Positions 33,231 to 45,461 of a stretch of DNA of 64,000 nt are shown here, one piece after another. Source of the stretch: Pinus tabuliformis. Lineage: Eukaryota > Streptophyta > Pinopsida > Pinales > Pinaceae. Both the position numbers and the translations under genes were made by a program. Under the pieces are notes generated by a model. The model worked only from the letters and a program-made list of their open reading frames with translations, had not been told where the DNA came from and made no database searches. The DNA is taken from assembly GCA_031772625.1 (NCBI GenBank), contig CM062805.1, positions 514,022,102 to 514,086,101 on the forward strand. The letters are read 5' to 3'. Position 1 is the stretch's first letter. Each line of letters begins with the position of its first letter.

Positions 33231-36200
33231 AAGGTCGGATAAACAAGTGAGCTCGTTTAAACTAAACCCAGGATGGCTACAATATCCCTCCCTTATGGAA
33301 AAAATCAGGGAGTCCTAGGTTCCCTAAAATATAGACCTTAGTTCCTCCCCCCCTTTTAGTTTTAGGAGAACTTAATAACAACAAAGAAAACCATAATCAT
33401 TTGGGCAAGAAAAAATATCTCAAGATGCAAAACTTCTTTCTGAAATAGAGAAAAGGTTACAGACCCTTCTTGCAAACACTAATCATTCTACCTTTTCTGA
33501 AGAACATAAAAAAAAACCCCTAAAATATTTTGAGGAAAAAAAGAGGAACCTTCTACTTGATAAGGAAAAGGAGGGGAGGCTAAAAAGCAGAGCTTTATGG
33601 CTCAAATTGAGGGATGAAAACACTAAGTTTTTTAATAGTGGCCAATTACAAAATTTGATGGCTCGAGAATATCCACCTTCAAGGACAGTACTAATGAAGG
33701 ATGCTCATATTGCAAGGAAATTTTCAAAAAAAATTATCATGCAAATATAGATAAAATCCTCCAAATGGTTTGATTCTTCTCGAGGTGTGTAAATGAAGAA
33801 GGAAACTTGGATCTTATGAGGAAGCTTGAAATAGTTTTGAAGAGTTTTCAAAAAGACAAAAGTCCTAGTCTGGATGGACTCCCCATTGAATTTTATTTGG
33901 CTTGCTTTGACTTCATTAGGGAGGACTTGAAGGAAGTCATAGAGTACTCCAAAATAAATGAAAGGATCCTAGCACCTTTTAATTCTACTTTCATGGTCCT
34001 CATTCCAAAATCAGATAAGGTTGATTCCTTTGACTAATTCGAATCGGTCTCACTTTGCAATTCTATTTATAAAATCATCTCAAAGATTATTGCTTTGCAA
34101 ATGAATCCCATTCTTTCATAACGCATTTCCCTTGAGCAATTTGGGTTTCTCAAAGATCCCCAAATCCACAAAACTATCGGTCTAGCTTAAGAAGGACTTC
34201 ACTCCCTTCACATACAAAAACAATAGGCCATCATCTACAAAGTGGATATTTCAAAATCTTTTGATAGGGTGGATTGGCTCTATATCAAACTATTGTTACT
34301 TCATCTGGGTTTTAATACATGAGTGGTTGATTGGATATACAGTTGTATCAACTCCTCCTCTATGGCCATATTAATTGATGGCTTTGCTTCCCCCTTTTTC
34401 AACCCCGAAAAAGGGGCTTCATTAAGGATGTCCTTTATACCCTCTTCTATTCCTCCTGGTTGCAAAATCCCTAAGCATAACCAATATGGATGCAAAAATA
34501 AGACATTTGATAAAAGGTATCTCAATCTCTCAAAGATGCTCCCTCACTCATCTCTTATTCATTGATGATATCATTATCTTTCAGCTCTGGACTATGGAAG
34601 CCTTCAAACTATCAAACACATCTTGGAAACCTTCTCCTTAGCCACTAGAATAAAGATAAACCATGACAAATTGGCCATACTTGGAAGTGCACTCAATCAA
34701 GGAGAAGTTGAGATTATCCAAGGGATTCTATCAAAATCACATGTTCCATTTGGAGGCCCTTTAATAAATTTGGGTTTTATGTTGAAACCAGGCAACTATA
34801 AGAAATATGATTGGCCCTGGCTCATTGCAAAAGTGGAGATTAGAATTATAAGTTGGTGCAATAAATGGATCTCAAGAGCTGGAAGGTTGTTGGTTTACAA
34901 ATTTGCTTTAGAATTTATTCTAATTTATTAGGTTTATCTCGCTTGGATTCCAAAAGGTGCTCTAAATAAAATCAAGCAAATCTCTTTGAGATATCCATGG
35001 GCGGTTCTGCAAGACGGAAAACCATTTTTCCTTCTTAGCCCTCTATAGACATTATGAAAGCCCCGAGGGGTTGGGGTCTAAAGAATCTCACTTGGTTCTC
35101 AAGGGATCTGGTAGCCAAGGGGGCTTGGAAGATGATCAATGGATCAGGTTTCTAGTCTCAAATCATGGAATAGAAATATATTTCCCCAAACTCCATGTTG
35201 GATTGGATTAGATCTCCAAGAAATTCATCCCAAAATGGATCAATTTTATGGAGAGCTATCATAAATTTTGTGGAACTATTACATCGAGACTCATATGGAA
35301 GGTGGGTGATGGCATAATTATTCTCATTGGAAAAGTACCCTGGATTGGTAGTAGGGACTCACACATCCTTTTAGATCATCTCATTTAAAATTTAAATGAA
35401 ACTTTAAATGATCAAGGATATTTATACCTTCACCAAGTCCCGAATAGGGGTAAATTTTTTGGTACGAAAACTTGGAAAGATGGAAATGAACTTCACCTTG
35501 AAGATCACTGTACACAAGAATGGTCTCACTACCTGAAATTCTTAAGACAATGTCTCATTTCTTTGTCCCCTTCTTAGGATACTTTGGTTTGGTCTTTGGC
35601 CCAATCTGGTCGCTATAGCCCAAAGTTCGGATACTTGACACTTACACAACATGAAAATAGGTCTCCTTCTCCCTGGTGGTCCAAGAAGCTCTGGAATATT
35701 CTCATTCCCACCAAAATCCAGGCTTTTTATGTGGCTCCTCCTGAGAAACAAAGCTCCCACTTGGGATGTTCTTTAAAAAAGATCCTTCATAGGCCAAAGT
35801 AGATATTCTTTGAGCCTCCAAGAGGTGGAATCTATTCCTCACATTTGTATTCACTCTCCTTACACTCAACAAATTTGGAAAGAAATTCGAAAGAGTGAAG
35901 GAGCATAATACTCCTGGAGTGGAATCACAGTAGAGGCGTGTTTACAAGATTGTTTGAACAAGAAGCCAAAGGAAACTTTAAAATCTCTACCTCTTATGGT
36001 CTGTTGAGGTATTTGGCTCGAGCAAAATGGCAACATATTTGAAGAACGAGGAAACTCATATATCAGAGTGGTGTGTAACAACTTGGCCTTACACGACTCA
36101 TTACCTAAGAAACTTTTGAATCTCCCAAATCATCATAACTCAGAAAATGCTATTCAAAAAGATAATCCTTCGGCTTACTTTTATGGGTGACTAGCTCGAA

Positions 36201-36250
36201 TCCTTCTTTGGGAGGGGCAGGGGGCCTCACCCATCTATCATAGCATCCTA
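33231..36250 (+). pseudogene. LINE B ORF2: reverse transcriptase and C-terminal zf-RVT region
   Basis: In shifting frames: a KDKSPSLDGLPIEFY segment (the conserved 'K.PG.DG.P..FY' start of non-LTR RT), a VLIPKSDKVDSFD..ESVSLCN segment, KVDISKSFDRVDW (first catalytic Asp), a G.PPGC segment, and near 34558 LLFIDDIIIF (the FxDD active site). The thumb follows with LAILGSALNQ and WPWLIAKVEIRIISWCNKWISRAGRL. At 35584-35800 a WSLAQSGRYSPK...WWSKKLWNILIPTKIQAF segment matches the zf-RVT region. Numerous stops; a dead copy continuing from the part before the Penelope insertion. Confidence 0.85.
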
Positions 36251-37140
36251 TTTTGTCATTTTGATGCATTATTGGACTAGCTCTAAAGATTTTGTCAAAT
36301 TGTTTGCAATAAAACTTCTTTTGTAACTGGCCGAATTCTCACATATAAATGAGCTATATGTATATGGGGACTCTTTAAATGTGATAAACTAGATGAATGG
36401 GAAAACTCGTCTAAAAAAACATACTCTCCTTCCTCTTTTTCAAAACATCTCCAACAAGATTAGATACTTCTCACACATTTCCTTCTCTCATGTATACAAG
36501 GAAAGAAATCTATAAGTTGATATCCTTTGAAAAACAGGATTGGCAATAGCTAAAGGCCAATGGGAAATCAAAGAAACTAAGGAAGGTGTGCTTAGCCTTC
36601 GCTAGTTATGCCCTTGGGAATAATTGTTTCCCTCCTTTCTTTGTGTCTTCTCTCAGATATATAAGTAAGATGTTTTCTCTTGGCATTTTTCTCCTCTAAT
36701 CAATGGCTAAATCTGATAATAACCTCTGTCATGATCTTTTTAAAGCGCAAATGGAAACATATCAAGATTTTTTTTTTTATGTTCATGGGCTCCTCTATTT
36801 TGGCTACAAGTCCTACTTTTGAGGCAACACAAAATATGGACATTAAATTTTAAGGGTTTGCATTTTTTGTGGATAATACAATCTCTATCAGGAGTTTGTG
36901 GATAATACAATAGGATAAACCACTATCTTGAGTTTGGAATTTTTTGAATATGTATATGATCATATAGAGGCACATATGAGCGTGCCTCATAAGGACTACG
37001 AGAATGCTTAAAGCATCTACGATATTGTATTTTGTTTTGTTAGATAAATGAAATACATTATTTTTTTCCTTGGATATATATGTGTGTGTGTGTGTATGTC
37101 ATATCATGAAAAAATTTCATGTTAGTTTTCTCTTATTTTT
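36251..37140. other. LINE tail or unrelated spacer
   Basis: No domain is readable. A short GT microsatellite preceded by TA lies at about 37077-37096. It may be the degenerate 3' end of LINE B, but no poly(A) tail is clear. Confidence 0.4.
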
Positions 37141-37402
37141 AACGATTCAAAATTCAATCTTCGTGTTATAATTGGGGGGATTTCAATCTCACTCTCCACC
37201 CCTGGGAGAAAAAAGGAGGATTCCCAGTGAGAGACCTGATGGGACTCCCAAATAGGTAAAAAATAAGGCCCATATAACCACTCCTAGGCACATAAAGACT
37301 ATATTAAACCTTCCTTTTTTGCACTTAATGACACTTTCCTAGCTTAATGAGTTCTTAGGAGAGCCAAAGAGATTTTTCATACTTTATGTGTCTAACATGA
37401 AT
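37141..37402 (+). pseudogene. Fragment of a third LINE endonuclease
   Basis: The plus strand reads an IIGGDFNLTLHPWEKKGGF segment, the GDFN endonuclease motif of L1-type elements. The rest is broken by stops. It is the host of the second Penelope-like insertion. Confidence 0.6.
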
Positions 37403-37414
37403 ATTGTACAGGAT
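37403..37414. repeat. Target-site duplication of Penelope-like copy 2 (left)
   Basis: ATTGTACAGGAT, identical to 39043-39054. Confidence 0.85.
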
Positions 37415-37452
37415 TTTTTGAATTTTTGACCGGAGAATCCACAGTAATAGAG

Positions 37453-37501
37453 TTTTTACACCAACGTTTCAAATCCCAAATGGGATCCATCATCAGGGTA
37501 A
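37453..37501 (-). ncRNA. Hammerhead ribozyme motif, Penelope-like copy 2
   Basis: On the minus strand: TTTACC, CTGATGA core (complement of 37490-37496), an ATCCCA/TGGGAT stem II extended by G-T pairs and closed by TT, then GAAAC (complement of 37466-37470) and GTTGGTGTAAA. Stem I can form as TTTAC/GTAAA. The expected cleavage triplet is not clean, so the motif may be decayed. Confidence 0.65.
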
Positions 37502-38603
37502 AGAGAAAGATGATAAAAGAAGAGTCAGATGGAGGAAATAAATACTCAAGAGGGATGAATATTAGAGGCAAAGCACAGGTCGGCCAGAAAGATTTATAAT
37601 GAAACCTAATTTTAATTTTAATTTTTATAAATTAATATTATTTATTTAATATCTTTAAGACAAAATCTTAAACTAAAATCTAAATTAATATTAATATCTA
37701 AAGAACTAATATGTATATTAATATTAATATCAAAAATCTTTTATATAACCTAAAATCTATATTGATATTAAAAACTAAAAACTAATATATATATTAATAT
37801 TGATATCATAAATCCTAATAAATAACATTAATAATTGTATAACCTAATGACTATATAACTTAATATTGATGAAACATGATTACTATATAATTTAATATTT
37901 ATATAACCTAAAGTCTATACAACTTAATATATATATTAGAATTAATATCAAAAAAGCCTAATACCTATATCAATATCTAAAAACTAATATATATATTAAT
38001 ACCATAAATCTTTATGTATCCTAAAATCTATATAAATTTAATATCTAAAAACTAATATATATATTAATATTAATATATATGACTATTTAACCTAATGACT
38101 AAATATGACTATATAACTTAATATTAATATATATGAATATATAACTTAATATTAATATATATGACAATATAACTTAATATTAATATATATGACTATATAA
38201 CTTAATGACAATATAACTTAATATTTTATAAAACTGACCACTATAAAACTTAATATTTATATAGCCTAAAATCTATATAACTTAATATATGTATTAGTAA
38301 AAGCTTAATATCTATATCAAAATCTAAATAAATTAATATTAGTATAAACTAAATTCTAAATTAATTCAATATTAAAATCTAGACTGTATTAGAACATACA
38401 TTAATTTAGAACATACATTAATGCCTAAATCCAACCTTGAAGTTATATTAATAATTAGAGCTTTTAATAGAATATAAATAACCTAATGACAAGATTAATA
38501 TTAAAATTATTAAAATCGAAAAAATATCTATAATAATATTTATATTTAATATGTAAACCTATATTAATATCTATGTTAATAACTATCTTACCTGTTTGAC
38601 AAC

Positions 38604-39042
38604 TTACCTGGGGCCGGGCTGACGTTTCTTGATTTCACTGATCAGGGGAAGCCAGCTTCCGCTAATCTCCAAACCGCTGTCTCTGTTCAGATTACAAGGA
38701 TGCTTCAAGATTTCGAGGGCTTCTCTGATTTTCCGTCTCTGATGCTGCTCTTCTCTTGCGATAATTGATGCGTTTTCTAAGCAGATGTGGTGTTTAGTCT
38801 TCGAGGAGTGCTCTGCCAAGGCTGAGGTACGAGATCTTCCATTCCTGATGTCAGCGCCATGTTCTTTAAGTCTTGTCTGGAGGGAGCGACCAGTTTCACC
38901 TATGTAGCTTTTTCCACACGAACAGTCTATTTTATAGACTCCTTTAAGCTGTTGTTTGTCAATATCATCCTTAACAGATTTTAAACTTTGTCTGATGGTA
39001 CCAGGAGCTGAGAATTGAGTTAGAATGTTTTTCTTTCTTAGA
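38604..39042 (-). pseudogene. Penelope-like GIY-YIG endonuclease domain (truncated pol)
   Basis: An uninterrupted frame starting in flanking DNA (Met at 39074) and entering the element at 39042. It reads a SAPGTIRQSLKSVKDDIDKQQ linker, then KGVYKIDCSCGKSYIGETGR, in which VYKI(x9)YIG is the GIY-YIG signature with the CSC metal-binding pair and the catalytic Arg. LKEHGADIRNGRSRTSALAEHSSKTKHH (His-rich) follows, then the C-terminal NLNRDSGLEI...W. This order (RT-GIY-YIG-end) is specific to Penelope-like elements. The endonuclease nicks the target DNA. The RT in front is missing, so this is not a working gene, though the remaining 146 codons have no stop. Confidence 0.9.
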
Positions 39043-39054
39043 ATTGTACAGGAT
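39043..39054. repeat. Target-site duplication of Penelope-like copy 2 (right)
   Basis: ATTGTACAGGAT, identical to 37403-37414. Confidence 0.85.
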
Positions 39055-39099
39055 GTTGAAAGGATTTTGCACAAATTTTGAGGAGATCCAACCAGAGAT

Positions 39100-40460
39100 A
39101 GTTGCGGGGCCTACTCCCTGCTACGGAAGAATGACGACTTGGCTAGCCGAGGACAATAAATGCTCTTCCCTGCTACTACGTGGTGACCTAGAAAACAGGA
39201 CCTAGTTTTTTAGGGATTTTGGAGGAAAAGTAGTCCTCCCCTCAAGGAGGCTTTCCCCTACCCATCTTATATAAATAAGAGGCTCGAGTAGCCCAATAGG
39301 GGCAAAATAAAAAAATAAAATTGTAGAGCATGTGAAAAATAGGAGAAGTTTAGATTTCAAGTAAGTTTTGTAACTTTGTCATGTACAAGCAAATTTTCAG
39401 TTAATGGAATTATATTTGGTTTCAGCTCTTAGTCTGCCTTTCTTCTAAGGGTTTCGAGCCCCCTTGGGTAAGGACACACCCCAAGTGCTCAAGATCTCTA
39501 CCATTTCCGTTCGTGCATTTTTTTATCTCAACATATTATTTCTTAAGGTTATAACTTTCATGAATGTTTAATTATATAGTTTTATGAGCAATCTTTTATC
39601 TTAACATTTGTTGATAACAGTTGTGGTGATTACATGAGTTAAATGGCATGTTTCCTTTACATTTCGTTCATTTCCTTGATGTTGTTTATTTGTTTTCCAT
39701 CATTCATTATTTGTTGTTTCTATGGTGTACCTTGTTTTGCAGCTACATGAAGCCCTACAATCTTGCAAATTAATAGATTAAACCTACCACAAGTTGTTGA
39801 GATGCCTTGGATAAGTGTACTTTGTCATTTTCTAGCTTCTTCTAAGCTTCCTTCCCCTCCAACCTCACATTTAGCGTGTTCTCCTGCTCGTTGCACTACC
39901 TCTTGTATTGAAACAAGAACTCTTGTAGTAGTTTACAACTCACCTTCTAAACTCGCCTAGATTTGCACCAAACTTGTTATTTTCCTTCCTAGAACCTTGA
40001 GAATGCAAGTTAGAGGTAGAGAGATCTTGTATATGCCTTTATTTGTCTTGTAGAAATTACTTATTTTTTGCAAATTAGGGTTTACTATTTGCCAACTTTC
40101 ATTTCAATAGTGTGTTTGCTTTCCTTGCAAGATAGGATATGTGTGCTTTCATTTCATTGCAGATAAAGTAGTTTTCCTTCCTTTATTGAAAATAGCTTAG
40201 GTTTGCATGTTGTTTTTCTTTCTGCTAGTTGTTTCCTACAATTTCAGTTTTCTTGTAGCATAGAATAGTCATATTGGTATCAATATATCTATATTTTATT
40301 TTAGTTCTTCCACCTACATAAAAGTCAGTAAAAGGAAGAGATAGTGCATGTTGCACATACAGTGTCAACCCCTCTTAAGTTTGAACTAACCCTAGGTTGA
40401 TATTTAAATTTGAGACCCTTGGGAGTTGCAACATAGTTGCCGCAATGTTGAGGGGTATCA
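39100..40460 (+). repeat. 5' LTR of the outermost Ty3-type element
   Basis: A TATATAAATAAG box at about 39267 precedes an R/U5-like stretch. The block ends GGGGTATCA just before a primer-binding site. The exact start (about 39100) is not certain. The small open frames inside are not gene-like. Confidence 0.5.
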
Positions 40461-40465
40461 CTTTT

Positions 40466-40483
40466 TGGCGTCGTTTTCGTCGA
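40466..40483 (+). other. Degenerate primer-binding site of the outermost Ty3-type element
   Basis: TGGCGTCGTTTTCGTCGA resembles the TGGCGCCGTTGTCGGGGA tRNA-Asp-type site of plant Ty3 elements with several changes. Its position between an LTR-like end and gag supports the call. Confidence 0.55.
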
Positions 40484-40579
40484 GGTGTCAAAGTATGTAC
40501 TGTATTTTTCTATAGTTGATATACTCTTTCTTTCATTTCATCTCCTACAAAAAGAAAACCCATTAGCATCTTTTTTTTC

Positions 40580-42527
40580 AAAAAATATATACACATTAAA
40601 AATATATATACATTTTTTTCTTTTGTGCCTAAAAGAATTAGGGGTAGAACAACAAATTTCTTACCAAAAAAACCCCACTTCCACTAGAAACCAACCTCTT
40701 TCAACTAAATGTGAGCCTCCTACCCTGCCCATAGGGACCTTTGAGGCCTTTTTTGGTGAGCAAGTGAGGATTTGTAAGGAGCTTTCAAAAGGAGAAAGCC
40801 CTTCACACCTAACACTATGGTTGAAAATAGATAACCAGAAGTGTTCACATTTCCTATTAGAGAAATAAATGGAGAGGTTGAAATGAAAAACATTGATCCA
40901 TATGTTCTCCCAAACATTTTATGGTTTAATTACATAGGATCCTAACACTTTCGTGTTTGAGTTTGTTGTAATATGTATGACCTATGATAATACAACTGAC
41001 AAGCATAAGCTCAAATTGTTCCTTTCCATTCTTACAGATGTAGCCCTTTGATGGCTCATGAGCCTAGAAGGAGATAACATCACCACATGGGAACAAATGC
41101 AACAAGCCTTCAACAAAAAGTATTGAGATTATTAGAGAGCAAGGGATACTAGAGACAAGATATTCAGAATGATCCAAGGAGAAAATGAATCTTTAGAATA
41201 TTTTAAGGAAATATTTTAGTTGAGCTACGAAAGAGCACATAATTGCACCTTAGACCCAAACTCCTTGAAGCTAGTCCTACTACAAGGAGCCAGGGAAGAA
41301 CTGATGGAAACGCTCAACCTACTAGCCAATGGAGACATATACCAACTTATGTATGATGATATGAAAAAGGTATTAAGAGATCATTAAAAGGCTACTAGAA
41401 AAAGAGGTAGAGCAAACAAAAGCTCAATGAGTCCTTCTTCCTCCTCTCTAATTACTAAAAATGAGATAGGAGGTATGCTAAAGGACATGAAGATAAAAAT
41501 ATTAAATTTATTTTCCATGCATATGGAAACCTTAGATCAAGAGAAAACGAGAGGAAGCAAAGAAGGCATTAGCCATATTCTGCCTTAAATGCACTAAAAA
41601 TCATCCTAAGAATGAATGTCCCTTAAATGTCATAGAAATATATTTTGTATGTGAAGAGAACCATTCAATTGATAAGTATTCATCTTTGTCAAGTCTGAAG
41701 GTTGTGTACTAGGGAATAAAAGGGAGCACGAAGTAACTGTGCTTTGTTAACCAAAAGAGGCCATAAGCCCCTAGGCAATTCCAGCAAGGTATGAAATTCC
41801 CCTCTCCTTTCAATGCTAATTATAGTGCTCATTATAAACCTTGGTGTCTTCCTAAACCTTCACCTTGGCCTATGCCCACTCCTTGGCCATATCCTCCTCA
41901 AAATGTTACTCCTCCCTTCCAGCCATATCCTACTCAACCTCCTCAATAGGGTAACCCATCACAAGGATGGAGGCCTCAGGTGGCCCAACCACCTACCCTA
42001 ATGCCTCCCCCTTAAAAACCCACAACACACAAAAATAATCCTCGAAATCAACCATAAATGCATTCCCAACCAAATCTAAATCCAAACAATAACTAAGCTC
42101 AACTAGTCTACAATGGAGAAACTACCTACCAAACTTATGATGTGGAATCCAGGCAATCAACCTTAGGTCTAGGAAGGTCCTTCTATATGTTCATCCACCT
42201 CCTCCAATAGAAAATATCGAGGAGGAGAGGGAAGAACCTATAGCTTAAGTCACCCACTATCCTAAAATGTTGACAACCCACAAAGCACACACCCCATAAG
42301 AAGTTGAACTTCTGGGAGAACTGAAGAATTTGTGTGTCAAAATCCCTCTCCTTTAATCCACCAAGGATGTTCCTATCAATAACAAGTTCATTAAAGAGGA
42401 ATATATCAGACAACCTGGGAGAAAGAAAAAGTATGCCCCTATTATTAATGTCATAAGGCAGCTAGTTAATCTTATGCTTAGGAGAGCAATCATCCCCAAG
42501 TACTTAGATTTTGGGAACTCGGGAATA
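40580..42527 (+). pseudogene. gag of the outermost Ty3-type element
   Basis: In broken plus-strand frames: a LKLFLSILTDVAL segment, TTWEQMQQAFNKKY, RMIQGENESLEYFKEIF and LLQGAREELMETLN are the retrotransposon gag core (Retrotrans_gag-like). A Pro-rich tail follows (about 41800-42000). Gag would form the virus-like particle. Numerous stops. The element's coding sequence is cut at 42527 by the chromovirus and resumes at 61170. Confidence 0.75.
42523..42527. repeat. Target-site duplication GAATA of the chromovirus (left)
   Basis: GAATA precedes TGCAACC, the left LTR edge. The same bases occur at 61170-61174. Confidence 0.75.
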
Positions 42528-42793
42528 TGCAACCAACTCACAAAATAGAAGAATAGATAGATAAAAGACTTCAAAGTAAGCCTCTTCAAGGGGGAAACCT
42601 CCTTTACATTACACAAATGAACAATTCTTGGATGATTCAAATGACAAAACCTCCTTTCTATATATAGGAATCTAAGGGGCCACAATATAATCAGAGATGA
42701 CATAACAATAATAACGTAAGGGCACAACAATAATAATAAGGGGGTAACACTAATAACAATGAGGGAATACACTAGTGTTATAGGGGCCTAACA
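42528..42793 (-). repeat. 3' LTR of the chromovirus (266 bp)
   Basis: Matches 60840-61169 throughout, except that it lacks a block of about 60 bases present there. It starts TGCAACC and ends CCTAACA in plus orientation. On the minus strand it is preceded by the purine tract GAAGGAGAGGGGCA. Confidence 0.85.
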
Positions 42794-43397
42794 TGCCCCT
42801 CTCCTTCAAAAAAGTGTTTTCCTCAACGTTTGAGTAGTTCTGGATGCTTCTATATAAAATTATCATCCTCCCATGTGGAATATTTCACGGGTAAGTTCTT
42901 CCACTTGATGAGACACTCTAAAATTGATCGATTTCATAATTGTCGAGTTCTTGTTTCCATGACTGCTTCAAGTAACAATATGATTTTTCCTTCCTCGTCA
43001 ATTTCTGGCAATATTGTTTGAACTGGGAGCTTGTCACCTATAACCTTCTTTAAGCATGAAACATGGAAAACTAGGTGCACTCAGGAAGATGTAGGAAGCT
43101 CCAATTTGTATGCCATAGTACCAATATTTTGCAACACCTTGTAAGGACCATAATACTTTGGTGATAATTTATTATCCTTCTTAGCTTGCTTGAAGGACAT
43201 TTGTTTATATGGTTGTATCCATAAAAATACCCAGTCGCCTACAACAAAACTTATTTCGCTACATTATTGATATGCTTGTGGTTTCATTCTATTTTGCGCC
43301 AAAGTGAGGTTATCCTTTAAGAGTTGGAGAACTTGTTGTTGATGCTCGATGTGATATTCCATTGCTTGAACCTTAGAGTTTTCTCGTAAATATGATG
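42794..43397 (-). pseudogene. Chromovirus integrase C-terminus and chromodomain
   Basis: The minus strand continues the integrase from 56301: a GDWVFLWIQPYKQ segment, LSPKYYGPYKVLQNIGTMAYKLELP (the conserved C-terminal domain), VFHVSCLKK, and then LIKWKNLPVKYSTWEDD, the chromodomain 'W..L....TWE' core. It ends near the polypurine tract at about 42800. The chromodomain is thought to steer integration to heterochromatin. Stops are present. Confidence 0.85.
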
Positions 43398-43402
43398 TGA
43401 TG
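43398..43402. repeat. Target-site duplication TGATG of the Tat-like element (left)
   Basis: TGATG precedes TGTTGTA. The same bases follow TACAACA at 56296-56300. Confidence 0.9.
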
Positions 43403-44185
43403 TGTTGTACCTTAAGAAACCAATTTCCTGGCTGTGGAGAAATTGTGCTTAAGACATTAATGATTATTGTTTGTTGTCACTTATTTGTCACTTTATTGTT
43501 TGTTGTGTTCTCAAATGAAGGACCTGGAAAACTTGGTCTTTAACCCTTAATACATGTATGACAAGAACATCTCAGAATGCCATTTGTTGCTAGATATAAA
43601 TGATGAATGAAGAAAGCTTGAAGGAGAAGTTAAAGATAATATGCTGCTTAACACAGAACCTACTATCCATCACTTAGAAGAATTATGAAAATGAGAATTG
43701 AATCATAGACAATATGTTGCTTAACACAGAAACTACTATCTGTGACCCAAGGAGAAGTTAAAGATAATATGCTGCCTTACACAAAAACTATTATCTATAA
43801 CTTATAAAGGAAGGTGAAAACTTCAAGTATAGGAGCGCTCTTTTAAGGAATTTTAACTTTATCTACATAAGCAAATAAAAACCTGCAACTTCATTACTAT
43901 ACTTGAAAGAAGAAAACATAAGATGACACATGACAGAGAAGGTTACAAAATTATACCCAACAATTCACGGAAACTTCTGATTCTTTCATTAATCAACAGG
44001 TATATCAGGAATATAGTGGCCTAGTCTTCGGGTTCTCCAAAATTCCAACCACTAACCTTTCTCTGTAAATTTTCCTCTTCTTATACATTGTGAAACAATT
44101 GCAGAGATTTGAAATTGTCAAACTACTAAACTGTTTCGCTAATTATCTGAAGTAAAAACTATTACGAAAAATTACACAGAGGGTA

Positions 44186-44190
44186 AAAGA
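44186..44190. repeat. Target-site duplication AAAGA of the copia element (left)
   Basis: AAAGA precedes TGTAGG. The same bases lie at 49142-49146, and the intact LTR copy near 55025 has the AAAGA once. Confidence 0.9.
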
Positions 44191-44617
44191 TGTAGGTTTT
44201 AACCCCGTACATATATTACCTGCATATGAATTCTAAAACACATAAAATAAACAATGCGAGAGCATAACACATAAAATACATATACACAAAGATTTTCCCC
44301 TAAATCCCAAAACCGGGACTACCAGCTTGATTTTTCATTATGTTCCTTTCAATGTTACAATACATATTTATACATGCCGAAGCATCCAATACCATGGACC
44401 GAAAACCATTGCGTCCAAAACCATGGACCGAAAACCATCGTGTCCAAAAAACATGTGTGAAAATCATGCACAAAACCATAGGTGGGTCCGCCCAACCTAA
44501 CATAGTGTCCAAAACCAAAATTTTGCGGGGCGCTACCCCAGACCCCATAAAGTGGGGTTACGGGTGCCCCTCAAACCCCCTGTTAACTATGTGGAAAGAA
44601 TATAACACAACCCAACA
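44191..44617 (-). repeat. 3' LTR of the copia element
   Basis: TGTAGGTTTT...CCCAACA in plus orientation, matching 48724-49141. It contains tandem CCATGGACCGAAAACCAT units. Confidence 0.93.
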
Positions 44618-44666
44618 TTCTCCCACTTGTAGTTTTCTTTCCACATGGGGCCACAAGAGAGCTTAG

Positions 44667-45359
44667 TCATTTTTCTAGCCCTGAAATTCCCATTGTCTCT
44701 CTACACCAAGAGAACTTCTCAGAGCTCACAGATTTTGTTAATGCATCTGCAGTATTCTTCAAAGTGTCCACCTTTACCAGCAACACCTTTTTGTCTTCTA
44801 TCATATCCCTCACAAAGTGATACTGAACATCAATGTGCTTTGTCTTTGAATGATATGCGGGGTTCTTTGCCAAGAAAATTTCACTTTGGCTGTCACAGTC
44901 TATCCTTATAGCTTCATGTACTAACCCCATACTTGAACACAATCTCCACAACCAAACTGCTTCCTTACTTGCATGAGTGCCTGCCATGTATTCTGCCTCT
45001 GTAGTTGACAGTGCCACTACAGATTGTTTCTTATTCATCCAACTGGCTGCACCTCCAAATAGGTTAAACACATACCCACTTGTAGATCTTCTCTGATCTA
45101 GATCTCCAGCCCAGTCTGCATCAACAAAACCATGAACATCCAACACTCTGTCCAATCCTGGTCTTCCTTGGTAGCACAAACCATAATCACTAGTGCCACT
45201 CAAATACCTAAAAAACCGCTTCACTGTTGTCCAGTGCTCCTTCCTTGGTTTTGACATAAACCTGCTCAATACTCCCACTGCATGTGCAATGTCTAGTCTA
45301 GTATAGACCATTGCATACATCAGGCTACTGACTGCACTTGCATATGGAACACGGGACAT
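44667..45359 (-). pseudogene. Copia RNase H
   Basis: A 230-codon frame starting SRVPYASAVSSLMYAM, the conserved RT-RNase H connection of copia elements, then FVDADWAGDLDQRRSTSGY (catalytic Asp), ALSTTEAEYMA (catalytic Glu), IDCDSQSEIFLAKNP (Asp) and the HIDVQYHFVRD segment. It degrades the RNA strand during cDNA synthesis. The domain itself is intact; it is separated from RT by stops at about 45360-45461. Confidence 0.93.
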
Positions 45360-45461
45360 GTCCTCTTGCTCTTCTTGTGTCTTGGGACACTATTCAACAG
45401 ATAACCTCACACCTATAGGGATAGGAACCTTCACCGGTTTACTATCCTACATATTAAACCT

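Larger units (their letters stand above)
37415..39042 (-). mobile_element. Penelope-like retroelement copy 2, 5'-truncated
   Basis: A 1.63-kb minus-strand insertion bounded by an exact 12-bp duplication. In minus order it holds the RT-endonuclease linker and GIY-YIG domain (39042-38604), about 1 kb of AT-rich sequence with many TTAATATTAATATATA-type units, and a hammerhead motif (37453-37501) near its 3' end. It lacks the reverse transcriptase. It has no inverted arm, unlike copy 1. The AT-rich part and hammerhead loop differ from copy 1, so the two are different subfamilies. Confidence 0.88.
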
